Below, piece after piece: positions 1-6,598 of a stretch of DNA of 14,536 nt. The DNA comes from JASJHI01 sp965371355 (lineage in GTDB: Bacteria; Actinomycetota; Acidimicrobiia; Acidimicrobiales; Ilumatobacteraceae). The notes below the pieces were generated by a model. It worked only from the letters and a program-made list of their open reading frames with translations, searched no databases and was not told the origin of the DNA. The stretch's first letter is position 1. Each line of letters starts with the position of its first letter. Made by a program: the position numbers and the translations under genes. The stretch spans positions 1 through 14,536 of the forward strand of contig CBDUYD010000071.1 of assembly GCA_965371355.1 (NCBI GenBank). Reading direction: 5' to 3'.

Positions 1-2
1 CC

Positions 3-776
3 GTCGGCCAGTTCTACCGCGACTTCACCCAGACCAGCGACGATCGTGTCGTGCAGCTGCTCGACGAGGCGGCGGTGCGGATGGCGACGGGCCGATCCGG
101 CGGCGGTGCGGCGGGCGGCGACGAGCCGGTGATCGACGAGGACGTCGACATCCGGATCGACGCGGTCGTGGTAACGGGCCATCTCAGCGTTCCCGAGCGC
201 AGCACTGGGCTGGTGATCTTCGCCCATGGCAGCGGTAGCAGCCGTCACAGCCCGCGCAACCAGTACGTCGCCTCCGTCCTCGAAGAGGCCGGCCTCGCGA
301 CGCTGCTCTTCGACCTGCTCACGAACGAGGAGGAGCTGAACCGCTCGAACGTGTTCGACATCGACCTACTCGCTCACCGGCTGATAGGCGTAGCGGCGTG
401 GGCCCGTGCCCACCCCCGGCTGGCCGGGCTCCCCACCGGGTATTTCGGAGCGAGCACGGGAGCCGGCGCCGCGCTCTGGGCCGCCGCCGACGCGGGCAGC
501 GACGTGGCGGCGGTCGTCTCGCGCGGCGGACGCCCAGACCTCGCCGGACCGCGACTCGGTGCTGTCCGCGCGCCGATACTGCTCATCGTCGGCGGCCGCG
601 ACACCGTGGTGATAGACCTCAACCGCCAAGCCCGGGCTCAACTCGTGTGCGAAAGCGAACTGCGGGTGGTGCCCGGCGCTACCCATCTCTTCGAGGAGCC
701 CGGCACGCTCCGAGCAGCGGCGGAGATCGCCCGCGACTGGTTCCTCGAGCACCTCACCGTCGCCGACCACGGGTGA
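3..776 (+). CDS. Phosphoribosyltransferase/dienelactone hydrolase-family fusion protein, C-terminal part (5' end outside window)
   Basis: The reading frame is open from the first base and its start lies upstream of the window. An internal GTG at 51 could be mistaken for the start. The first visible residues (VGQFYRDFTQTSDDRVVQLL) resemble the C-terminal end of the phosphoribosyltransferase domain in actinobacterial PRTase-hydrolase fusions such as Rv0571c of Mycobacterium, so I read this as the hydrolase half of such a fusion. The rest is an alpha/beta hydrolase of the dienelactone hydrolase type: an oxyanion-side FAHGSGSSRHSPRN segment, a nucleophile elbow GASTG, an acid residue in GGRDTVV and a catalytic His in GATHLFEEPG. 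All three catalytic residues are present, so the visible part appears intact and soluble. Known fusions sit in stress or redox-type loci; the substrate is unknown. The fold call is firm, the fusion call good, the physiological role open. Confidence 0.85.
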   Translation, partial: VGQFYRDFTQTSDDRVVQLLDEAAVRMATGRSGGGAAGGDEPVIDEDVDIRIDAVVVTGHLSVPERSTGLVIFAHGSGSSRHSPRNQYVASVLEEAGLATLLFDLLTNEEELNRSNVFDIDLLAHRLIGVAAWARAHPRLAGLPTGYFGASTGAGAALWAAADAGSDVAAVVSRGGRPDLAGPRLGAVRAPILLIVGGRDTVVIDLNRQARAQLVCESELRVVPGATHLFEEPGTLRAAAEIARDWFLEHLTVADHG

Positions 777-797
777 CCGACGAGGTCGTCGGGGTCA
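774..797 (+). terminator. Hairpin at the stop codon of the hydrolase fusion gene
   Basis: CCGACG (777-782) pairs with CGTCGG (787-792) around a four-base AGGT loop. Outer bases TGACC (774-778) can alternatively pair with GGTCA (793-797). The short run TTT follows at 802-804. There is no long T tract, so this is only a plausible terminator. Confidence 0.35.
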
Positions 798-803
798 CGG
801 GTT

Positions 804-835
804 TGTCGAGGAGATTGCTGCGCCGCCCCTCGACA
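804..835 (+). terminator. Second inverted repeat downstream of the hydrolase fusion gene
   Basis: TGTCGAGG (804-811) and CCTCGACA (828-835) form a perfect 8-bp inverted repeat with a 16-nt loop, 28 bp after the stop codon. No T tract follows. It may be a back-up terminator or scar structure. Confidence 0.3.
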
Positions 836-862
836 CCAGCGATGGGAGCGCTGTATCAGAAC

Positions 863-880
863 CCGGGAGTCGACTCCCGG
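863..880. repeat. 18-bp perfect palindrome
   Basis: CCGGGAGTCGACTCCCGG reads the same on both strands with no loop. It lies between the hydrolase fusion gene and the antiporter remnant. It could be a dimeric-protein binding site or a cruciform. There is no gene start nearby that it would obviously regulate. Confidence 0.5.
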
Positions 881-889
881 TAGACGTAG

Positions 890-1168
890 GTTTGCAGCCG
901 ACGATGCGATGGCTCGCTCGTTGCGAAGCGACTCGGCACGACACCGGTCACGGGTCCGTTGTTCTTCACCACCGCAGGTGTCCTGATCGGTCCGAAGGTT
1001 CTCGATCTCGTCGATCTCTCGGTGCGTTCGCCGCCACAACTCCAGCCGTTCGGCCACGAGGCGTCCGCCTCCCCGAAGAGGCCGCCACCATCTTGACGTT
1101 GCTGGCGTTCGTGGTGTTCGGCGGTGGAATCCTGTCAGTGCAGTTCGGAACGCTCGACTGGCGAGTGG
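890..1168 (+). pseudogene. Decayed fragment of a CPA1/NhaP-type cation:proton antiporter
   Basis: Two antiporter-like segments lie in different frames. The first, roughly 911-1030, reads SLVAKRLGTTPVTGPLFFTT then AGVLIGPKVLDLVDLSV. This is the typical first and second helix region of NhaP-like antiporters, with the TPVTGP and GVLIGP motifs. The second, roughly 1066-1160 and one frame over, reads PEEAATILTLLAFVVFGGGI then LSVQFGTLDWRVV, like a late transmembrane segment of the same family. The several hundred residues normally between them are missing, the frame changes, in-frame TAG codons at 881 and 887 close the 5' side and there is no start codon. It ends against the convergent regulator gene. 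I infer a real gene reduced by deletion. The family call rests on motif recognition only. Confidence 0.7.
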
Positions 1169-4141
1169 TCAACCGACTTGGTTGTCGGTCAGCTCTGTGA
1201 TCTGTTGCTTGACGAAACTGACGATCTCCCTGTCGCGTAGCGACGCGCCGCGTCGGACAGCGTCCGCGAAGGTCGCGGGTCCCAGCAACGACCTCACCTC
1301 TGCGACGCTCCCGGAAAGGCGTTCGGCATCCGCCGCTGCGATCGGCATGGCCTCAGCCGCGCCAACGGCGACCAGCGCTCCGTGCAGCACGGCGGCCGAC
1401 TCGAGCGCGCCGAGTTCGACCAGGATTCCGAGCACTCGACGGATCGACAGCCACTGGTTGGCCCAGTCGCCTCCTCGATACCAGGTGTCGATGACCTCGG
1501 CGTAGCCCTCGAGCGCGAGCAAATGTTCCCCCTGCTTCGCTCTGAGCGAGTGCACTTCGGTCAGCGCGAACGCCTCGATCCACCGGTTGCCGGCACCGGC
1601 TCCGACGCGCGCCGCGCGATTGAGGAGGTCGAGGGCCTCGTTGGAATCCGTGCTTTCCAGTGCGAGACCGAGTGCGTAATCGGCCCGCGCTCGAGCGCTC
1701 GGCGAGCCCGCGGCGTCGGCGGCGGCTCGCGCCTCGCCGGCGAGCACTGCACCCCGGATCTCGTCGCCGACGCTGGTCTGGGCCACCGACTGCATGTACA
1801 AGGCGTGCGCGATCCATCCGCTGACGCCTGCCCGACGCGCCGCCAGTTGCATGCGCTCCATCCAGTGCAGCGCTTCTTCGGTCTGCTCCATGTAGAAGAG
1901 GGCGTTGCCGAGCACCCGCTCGGGAAGGCCGGTTGCCGACAGCTCCGATTCGCTGGCGATGTCGAGCGCTCGGTGGGCGAGGTCGACTGCGGACTGCCTG
2001 TCGCCACGCACGAATCGACCGTATGCCGATACGGCAAGTGCGGTCGGAAGGTCAGCCTCGCCCTGTGCTTCTTCCAGCGCCGTGGAAGCGTCGGCCCATG
2101 ACGTGATCTCGTACTTGACGCTTCGAAATGCGAACTCCCGCAGAGCCGAGACGAGTCGGAGCGCACGCGCGGCATCGTGGCGCTGAAGGGCCGTGAGGTG
2201 AGCCGCGCGGAAGTTTGCGTAGTCCCGGTCGAACGCCGCAGACCATGCCGCTTCCTCCGGGCTGTCCAGCCCGGTAGCCCCGCGCTCGGCAAGGGCGAGA
2301 AACCATCTGAGGTGTCGATCCTCGGTCTCCTCGAGCGCCCCGCGGCCGCTCAGGTGATCGAGACCGAACTCGCGCAGCGGTTCCAACAGCCGGTATCGCG
2401 AAGTGTTTGCGTCGACGAGAACGATCATCGACTTGTCCACGAGGCTCGCGATCTGTTCGACGACAGACATCGGGCCTCCATCGACGGTGCAGACCGATTC
2501 GGCGGCGGGAAGATCGAACCCTCCTGCGAAGACGGCCAGCTGTTCGAAGACGAGTTGCTCCTCGGGTGCGAGCAGATCGTGTGACCACTTGACGAGATCG
2601 TGGATCGTGCGCTGCCTCCCGTCGGCGCCGCGCTGCGTCTGCCCGAGCATCTCGATGCGCTGATGAAGTCGACTCGACAGGGCGTCGACGCCCATCGTCC
2701 GAAGGCGCGCCGCCGCCAGCTCCAACGCAAGAGGAAGGCCGTCGAGCCGACGACAGATGTCGGCGACCGCGGATGAATTCGCGTCGGTGAGCGAGAAGCC
2801 GGGAGTTGTGGCCGCGGCGCGATTCACGAACAATTCGACCGCCGTCGATCGACAGATTTCCTCGGTCAGTTCCGATTCAGCGGGCGGCACGACGAGCGGG
2901 TCGAGCACCTCGATGAACTCACCCGGGAGCCCCAGCGACTGCCGGCTCGTGGCGAGGATTCTCAGACCCGGACACGACGATCGAAGGTGATCGACGAGCG
3001 GTGCGAGGACATCGGTCACATGCTCGCAGCCGTCGAGCAAGAGCAACGACTGGGTCGGAGCGAGAAATTCTTCGATCGTGGCCTCGATCGTCCGATGCTG
3101 ACGCTGCTGGATGTCCAGCGCCTGAGCGATCACCTGAGCCGTGCCGGCAGGGTCGCGTAGGGCGCCGAACTCGACGACCGTCACGCCATCGGTGAACTCG
3201 TCGATGAGGCGTCCAGCGACGCGCATCGCCAAGCGGGTCTTGCCGACCCCGCCCGGGCCAGTGACCGTGATGAGCGGCTGCTCCCGGATCGCCTCGGTGA
3301 GTGAGGCCACATGCGGATCGCGCCCGACGAACGATGTCACGCCCAGGAGAGCCGGGGCGGAAACCTTGATCCTCGAATCCGTCGACGGCTCATGATCTGC
3401 GATCAAGGTCGGGTCGTCGGCGAGGATCCGCGCCTCGAGTTCCCGGACCGCGGGCGACGGGTCGAGTCCGGCCTCCTGGGCGAGCATCGCGCGGAACTCA
3501 CTCGCACGGCGCAGGGCCTCAGCCTGGCGACCGGTGCGATAGAGGGCCAACATCAGCAGCCTCCAGTAGCACTCACGGAGCGGGTGCACACTCACGAGGG
3601 CCTCGAGTTCACCAACCATTGTCGCTGGACTGCCGGTGGCCATCTTGGCTTCGGCCCACTCGTCGGTCGCAGCCAGCCTGAGTTCGTCGAGCCGCACGGC
3701 CTCGCCGTGAATTTCTGGTCGGTCTGCGAACTCGCCAAACGCCTGACCGTGCCAGATTCCAAGTGCAGTGTCGAGGGCGTGGGCGGACGCCGTCGTGTCG
3801 AGCGTCCGAGATCGCGCCAACCAACGTTCGAACAGATCGGCGTCGATCTCACCTTGTCGGGTCTCGAACCGGTAGCCGCGCGCCTTGTGCGTGATCGTGA
3901 AGTCGGGAGCCAGCACCGCCCGGAGTCGTGAGACCTGACTCTGCAGCGTCGCTGTCGCCGACTTCGGCGCGCCGCCGGCCCAGAGTGACTCGATCAACCG
4001 GTCACGCGAGAGACGAGCGCCCCGGTGAGCGACAAGAATCGACAGCAGCAACTGCGCCTGCGGTCCGCCGATCGGCACCGACTCACCCTCGCGGTACAGC
4101 TCGAGGCCGCCGAGCACCCTGAGGTCGGCCGTCGTCGTCAC
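1169..4141 (-). CDS. SARP/AfsR-like transcriptional regulator (winged helix-BTAD-NB-ARC ATPase-TPR)
   Basis: A 990-residue protein if started at the GTG at 4141; an ATG at 4201 would add 20 residues rich in Arg that the family lacks. Order: an OmpR/PhoB-type winged helix (about 1-95, with the SARP recognition stretch TATLQSQVSRLRAVL and the GYRF wing); a bacterial transcriptional activation domain (about 100-245); an NB-ARC/STAND ATPase with Walker A GPGGVGKT near 295-302, Walker B LLLLDGCEH near 365-375 and a GLPLAL motif near 467; then TPR-like helices to the end. Proteins of this design switch on antibiotic or stress genes after ligand sensing and nucleotide exchange, and bind direct repeats in promoters. 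It is divergent from the DUF1326-DUF2182 operon, an obvious candidate target, and may also control itself. No frameshift or missing ATPase motif was seen. The start is the least certain part: GAGAGA lies 8 nt upstream of the GTG and a better AAGGAGA lies 18 nt upstream. Confidence 0.92.
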   Translation of the reverse strand: MTTTADLRVLGGLELYREGESVPIGGPQAQLLLSILVAHRGARLSRDRLIESLWAGGAPKSATATLQSQVSRLRAVLAPDFTITHKARGYRFETRQGEIDADLFERWLARSRTLDTTASAHALDTALGIWHGQAFGEFADRPEIHGEAVRLDELRLAATDEWAEAKMATGSPATMVGELEALVSVHPLRECYWRLLMLALYRTGRQAEALRRASEFRAMLAQEAGLDPSPAVRELEARILADDPTLIADHEPSTDSRIKVSAPALLGVTSFVGRDPHVASLTEAIREQPLITVTGPGGVGKTRLAMRVAGRLIDEFTDGVTVVEFGALRDPAGTAQVIAQALDIQQRQHRTIEATIEEFLAPTQSLLLLDGCEHVTDVLAPLVDHLRSSCPGLRILATSRQSLGLPGEFIEVLDPLVVPPAESELTEEICRSTAVELFVNRAAATTPGFSLTDANSSAVADICRRLDGLPLALELAAARLRTMGVDALSSRLHQRIEMLGQTQRGADGRQRTIHDLVKWSHDLLAPEEQLVFEQLAVFAGGFDLPAAESVCTVDGGPMSVVEQIASLVDKSMIVLVDANTSRYRLLEPLREFGLDHLSGRGALEETEDRHLRWFLALAERGATGLDSPEEAAWSAAFDRDYANFRAAHLTALQRHDAARALRLVSALREFAFRSVKYEITSWADASTALEEAQGEADLPTALAVSAYGRFVRGDRQSAVDLAHRALDIASESELSATGLPERVLGNALFYMEQTEEALHWMERMQLAARRAGVSGWIAHALYMQSVAQTSVGDEIRGAVLAGEARAAADAAGSPSARARADYALGLALESTDSNEALDLLNRAARVGAGAGNRWIEAFALTEVHSLRAKQGEHLLALEGYAEVIDTWYRGGDWANQWLSIRRVLGILVELGALESAAVLHGALVAVGAAEAMPIAAADAERLSGSVAEVRSLLGPATFADAVRRGASLRDREIVSFVKQQITELTDNQVG

Positions 4142-4163
4142 CCGTGCAGTCTCTCGCACTCTC

Positions 4164-4202
4164 CTTGCAGCGTGCTTGCAAACTCTCGAACCACTCTGCA
4201 AG
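4164..4202. promoter_or_regulatory. Candidate SARP operator: CTTGCA direct repeats
   Basis: CTTGCA occurs at 4164-4169 and 4175-4180, exactly 11 bp apart (one helical turn), and again inverted as TGCAAG at 4197-4202. SARP regulators bind heptamer-like direct repeats spaced by about 11 bp. The site lies 23-61 bp upstream of the regulator's GTG and in the divergent intergenic region, so it could serve autoregulation, the DUF1326 operon, or both. Binding is inferred, not shown. Confidence 0.45.
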
Positions 4203-4243
4203 CGACCAGCCAGCCGGCTACATGACCGTCCGCGGATGATCTC

Positions 4244-4266
4244 GTCGTTGGCGATTCAACAACGAC
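4244..4266. promoter_or_regulatory. Dyad symmetry upstream of the DUF1326 gene
   Basis: GTCGTTG (4244-4250) and CAACGAC (4260-4266) are perfect inverted arms separated by 9 nt. The dyad ends 17 bp before the GGAGGT ribosome-binding site of the DUF1326 gene. It may be an operator for a dimeric repressor or a hairpin in the 5' leader. Confidence 0.4.
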
Positions 4267-4295
4267 TCGCCAAGACAGACGACGGAGGTCGGCTC

Positions 4296-4892
4296 ATGAC
4301 GTGGAACGTCTCAGGTACCTATTTCGAAACATGCAACTGTGAGGCTGCATGCCCGTGCGTGTTCCTCAGCCCGCCCACGGAGGGAGACTGCACGGCAATC
4401 GTCGGGTGGCACATCGACGAGGGCGCGTACGAGGGTCTGGCGATCGGTGGCCTCAATGTGGCACTGGCGATCTACTCCGAAGGTCACATGGCGAAGACTC
4501 CGTGGCGGGTTGCCGTGTACCTCGACGATCGGGCCTCGGCTCAGCAGGCAGAAGCACTCGGGGCGATCTTCTCCGGCGCTGCCGGTGGTCACCCTTCGGT
4601 GTTGGCCGGACTGATCGGCGAAGTGATGGGCGTGACCGTCGCGCCGATCGCGTTCGACGCCGACGAGTCGACGTTGACGTTCCGAGTTGGCACCATCGCT
4701 GACGTGCATCTCACCGCGATCGAGGGTCAGGGCGGCGCTCACGTCGAGATCACCAACCATCCACTGGCCGTCGCTCCCGGCAACACGGTGACGACCGCTC
4801 GCTCTGATCATTTCCGGTACACCGATCACGGATACGAGTGGGAGCTCTCGGCCCGGAACGGTTTCATCTCACCGTTCCAGTACGAGGGCTGA
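4296..4892 (+). CDS. DUF1326 domain protein, cysteine-rich
   Basis: 198 residues from an ATG preceded by GGAGGT with a 6-nt spacer; longer in-frame extensions upstream cross the intergenic region and lack a ribosome-binding site. The N-terminus carries the DUF1326 hallmark ETCNCEAACPCVF (Cys13, 15, 19, 21), with another Cys at 32, a cluster suited to metal or redox chemistry. The rest is a compact beta-rich domain ending near NGFISPFQYEG. No signal peptide or membrane helix is seen, so it is probably cytoplasmic. The family has no assigned reaction that I know of. It is followed after three bases by a DUF2182 gene, a pairing familiar in bacteria, suggesting the two work together, perhaps in metal handling (inference). 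Expression may be controlled by the divergent SARP-like regulator or the nearby dyad. Confidence 0.9.
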   Translation: MTWNVSGTYFETCNCEAACPCVFLSPPTEGDCTAIVGWHIDEGAYEGLAIGGLNVALAIYSEGHMAKTPWRVAVYLDDRASAQQAEALGAIFSGAAGGHPSVLAGLIGEVMGVTVAPIAFDADESTLTFRVGTIADVHLTAIEGQGGAHVEITNHPLAVAPGNTVTTARSDHFRYTDHGYEWELSARNGFISPFQYEG

Positions 4893-4895
4893 ACG

Positions 4896-5660
4896 ATGAC
4901 CGCACTACTGACACGTGCACCGGCGCGAGCCAGGCTCTTCGTGCCGGTCGCGCTGATCGCCATCACGGCGCTCTGCTGGCTCTATCTCTTCTTGCTGAGT
5001 GCCCGGATGGGCGATATGAGGTCGCCGCTGGCCATGCCGATGACCGCCGCGTGGACCGGCACGGATGCGCTGCTGATGTGGACGATGTGGTCGGTGATGA
5101 TGGCCGCCATGATGCTGCCGTCTGCTGTCCCGATGATCGGCGCATTCGCCGTGACCGTGCGGTCGGAGCGGGCCCAACTGCACGGATCGACACCATTGTT
5201 CGTCGCTGGGTATCTGCTGGCCTGGAGCGGGTTTGCCGCGCTGGCAACGGGGGCACAGTGGGCCTTGCACGATGCCGCGCTCGTCAACGCGATGGGCGTG
5301 TCGACGAGCCGGTGGCTCGGTGGGCTCCTGCTCGTCGGCGCCGGCGCATACCAGTTCACCGGCATCAAGGACGCGTGCCTCAGCAAATGCAGGACGCCTC
5401 TCGGCTTCCTCCTGACCAGCTGGCGTGGCGGTGCGGGCGGAGCTGTGGTGATGGGGGTCCACCACGGCTCGTTGTGCATCGGCTGTTGCTGGGCGCTCAT
5501 GACCCTGTTGTTCGTGCTCGGCGTGATGAACCTCTGGTGGATCGCGCTCGTGGCTGCGTTCGTGCTGTTGGAGAAGTTGGTGCCCAGCGATGCTGTCACC
5601 CGAGCGCTCGGTGTGGGACTGGTCGTCTGGGGCGTCGGACTGCTCGCCGGCGTCGCCTGA
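4896..5660 (+). CDS. DUF2182 predicted metal-binding integral membrane protein
   Basis: 254 residues with about six to seven hydrophobic segments: near 14-34, 55-90, 100-125, 137-155, 182-215 and 215-254. Family signatures are present: MWSVMMAAMMLPS (64-76), KDACLSKC (158-165), and a His/Cys group HHGSLCIGCCWALM (189-202). These Met, Cys and His residues within or beside helices are why the family is described as a predicted metal-binding membrane protein; the metal and transport direction are not established. It starts three bases after the stop of the DUF1326 gene and is therefore almost certainly cotranscribed and probably translationally coupled. The DUF1326 protein could be its cytoplasmic partner. 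The family assignment is firm and the function open. Confidence 0.92.
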   Translation: MTALLTRAPARARLFVPVALIAITALCWLYLFLLSARMGDMRSPLAMPMTAAWTGTDALLMWTMWSVMMAAMMLPSAVPMIGAFAVTVRSERAQLHGSTPLFVAGYLLAWSGFAALATGAQWALHDAALVNAMGVSTSRWLGGLLLVGAGAYQFTGIKDACLSKCRTPLGFLLTSWRGGAGGAVVMGVHHGSLCIGCCWALMTLLFVLGVMNLWWIALVAAFVLLEKLVPSDAVTRALGVGLVVWGVGLLAGVA

Positions 5661-5809
5661 CGGCGCCGTGCGTTGGGCACATCGCGGGCCGCGAAGAAGG
5701 AGTGGTCGCATGGACGGCTGAGGCCGGGCAGAAAGGAATACAGGTGTCGCCACCTCGATTGTGACCTCGTCCTCTCACACCGCCGGGAGCGGGGTCGGAC
5801 GATGGGCTG
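5661..5809 (+). other. Intergenic leader before the ABC operon with a possible 6-codon ORF
   Basis: No normal-sized gene is present. A GTG at 5744 follows AAAGGA with a 6-nt spacer and opens a 6-codon frame (MSPPRL) ending at TGA 5762-5764. This could be a tiny leader ORF or chance. AGGTG and CACCT (5742-5746, 5751-5755) form a small hairpin over its start. I cannot identify a convincing promoter. Confidence 0.2.
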
Positions 5810-6598
5810 ATGGGTGCTTGCTCCGCTGATCGCGTCACGACGATGCGCGCCGGGAACGGGTCCGTCGACGCCCGCGACGGGTATCTCGGTACGCGCATCG
5901 ACCTCGACGGCGTGTCGCGGCGATACGAGGTCGGCGAAACCACCGTCACCGCACTCGAGTCGATCAACCTGCACGTCGACGACGCGGCGTTCGTCGTCAT
6001 CCTCGGGCCGTCGGGGAGCGGCAAGACGACGCTGCTCAACATCATCGGCGCGCTCGACCAACCGTCGTCCGGATTGGTGAAAGTTGCCGGCGTCGATCTG
6101 ACCAACGCATCGCAGCGCGATCGATCCGCCTTCCGCCGTACCGGGGTCAGCTTCATCTTCCAGTCGTTCAATCTCTTCCCCGGCCTCACCGCCCTCGAGA
6201 ACGTGCGCTTCGGCGCCGACGTCTCGAAACGTGGCCACGAGCACGAGCGGGCGCTCGATGCGCTCGAGCTGGTCGGTCTCGGAGACCGCATCGATCACTT
6301 CTCGCATCAACTGTCCGGCGGCGAACAGCAACGCGTCGCGATCGCCCGCGCACTCGCCACCGGCAACGAGATCATGCTGGCCGACGAACCGACGGGCGAG
6401 CTCGACTTCACCACCGGTGTCCAGATCCTCCGAGTGCTCGAGGAGCAGGCCGCGGCGGGCATGACGGTGCTCGTCGTCACCCACAATCGTGAGATCTCTC
6501 GCGTCGCCGATCGCGTGATCGAACTATCGAGCGGCCGCATCGTCGCCGACGGCCCACCGGAAGGGGGCAAGTCGGACGTAGGTGATCTCCAGTGGTGA
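5810..6598 (+). CDS. ABC transporter ATP-binding protein (MacB/LolD-type)
   Basis: 262 residues. Motifs in order: Walker A GPSGSGKTT (66-74), Q-loop in FIFQSFNLFPGLTALENV (116-133), signature LSGGEQQRVAIARAL (168-182), Walker B IMLADEPTGELD (188-199) and H-loop His225 in VVTHN. The LSGGEQQRVAIARAL plus ADEPTGELD combination is typical of the LolD/MacB/FtsE class that powers FtsX-fold permeases. The first about 30 residues are not conserved in the family. ATG 5810 is the first start after an in-frame TGA at 5762, ATG 5843 is an alternative, and neither has a strong ribosome-binding site. The 3' end overlaps the permease gene, so the two form one transporter. All catalytic motifs are intact. 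Confidence 0.95.
   Translation: MGACSADRVTTMRAGNGSVDARDGYLGTRIDLDGVSRRYEVGETTVTALESINLHVDDAAFVVILGPSGSGKTTLLNIIGALDQPSSGLVKVAGVDLTNASQRDRSAFRRTGVSFIFQSFNLFPGLTALENVRFGADVSKRGHEHERALDALELVGLGDRIDHFSHQLSGGEQQRVAIARALATGNEIMLADEPTGELDFTTGVQILRVLEEQAAAGMTVLVVTHNREISRVADRVIELSSGRIVADGPPEGGKSDVGDLQW

Noticed and set aside
398..883. 161-residue plus-strand frame
   Set aside because: Arg-rich shadow of the alpha/beta hydrolase gene in another frame.
892..1200. 102-residue plus-strand frame as an intact gene
   Set aside because: Only its C-terminal third resembles antiporters; the N-terminal antiporter signal is in another frame and the end overlaps the convergent regulator. It is treated as a pseudogene.
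3311..3931. 206-residue plus-strand frame
   Set aside because: Antisense to the well-supported BTAD and linker region of the regulator, with no family match.
4982..6484. 500-residue open frame on the minus strand
   Set aside because: Antisense to the DUF2182 and ABC ATPase genes and across their intergenic gap. Its Arg/Pro/Ser-rich translation has no recognisable domain. It is a high-GC shadow frame.
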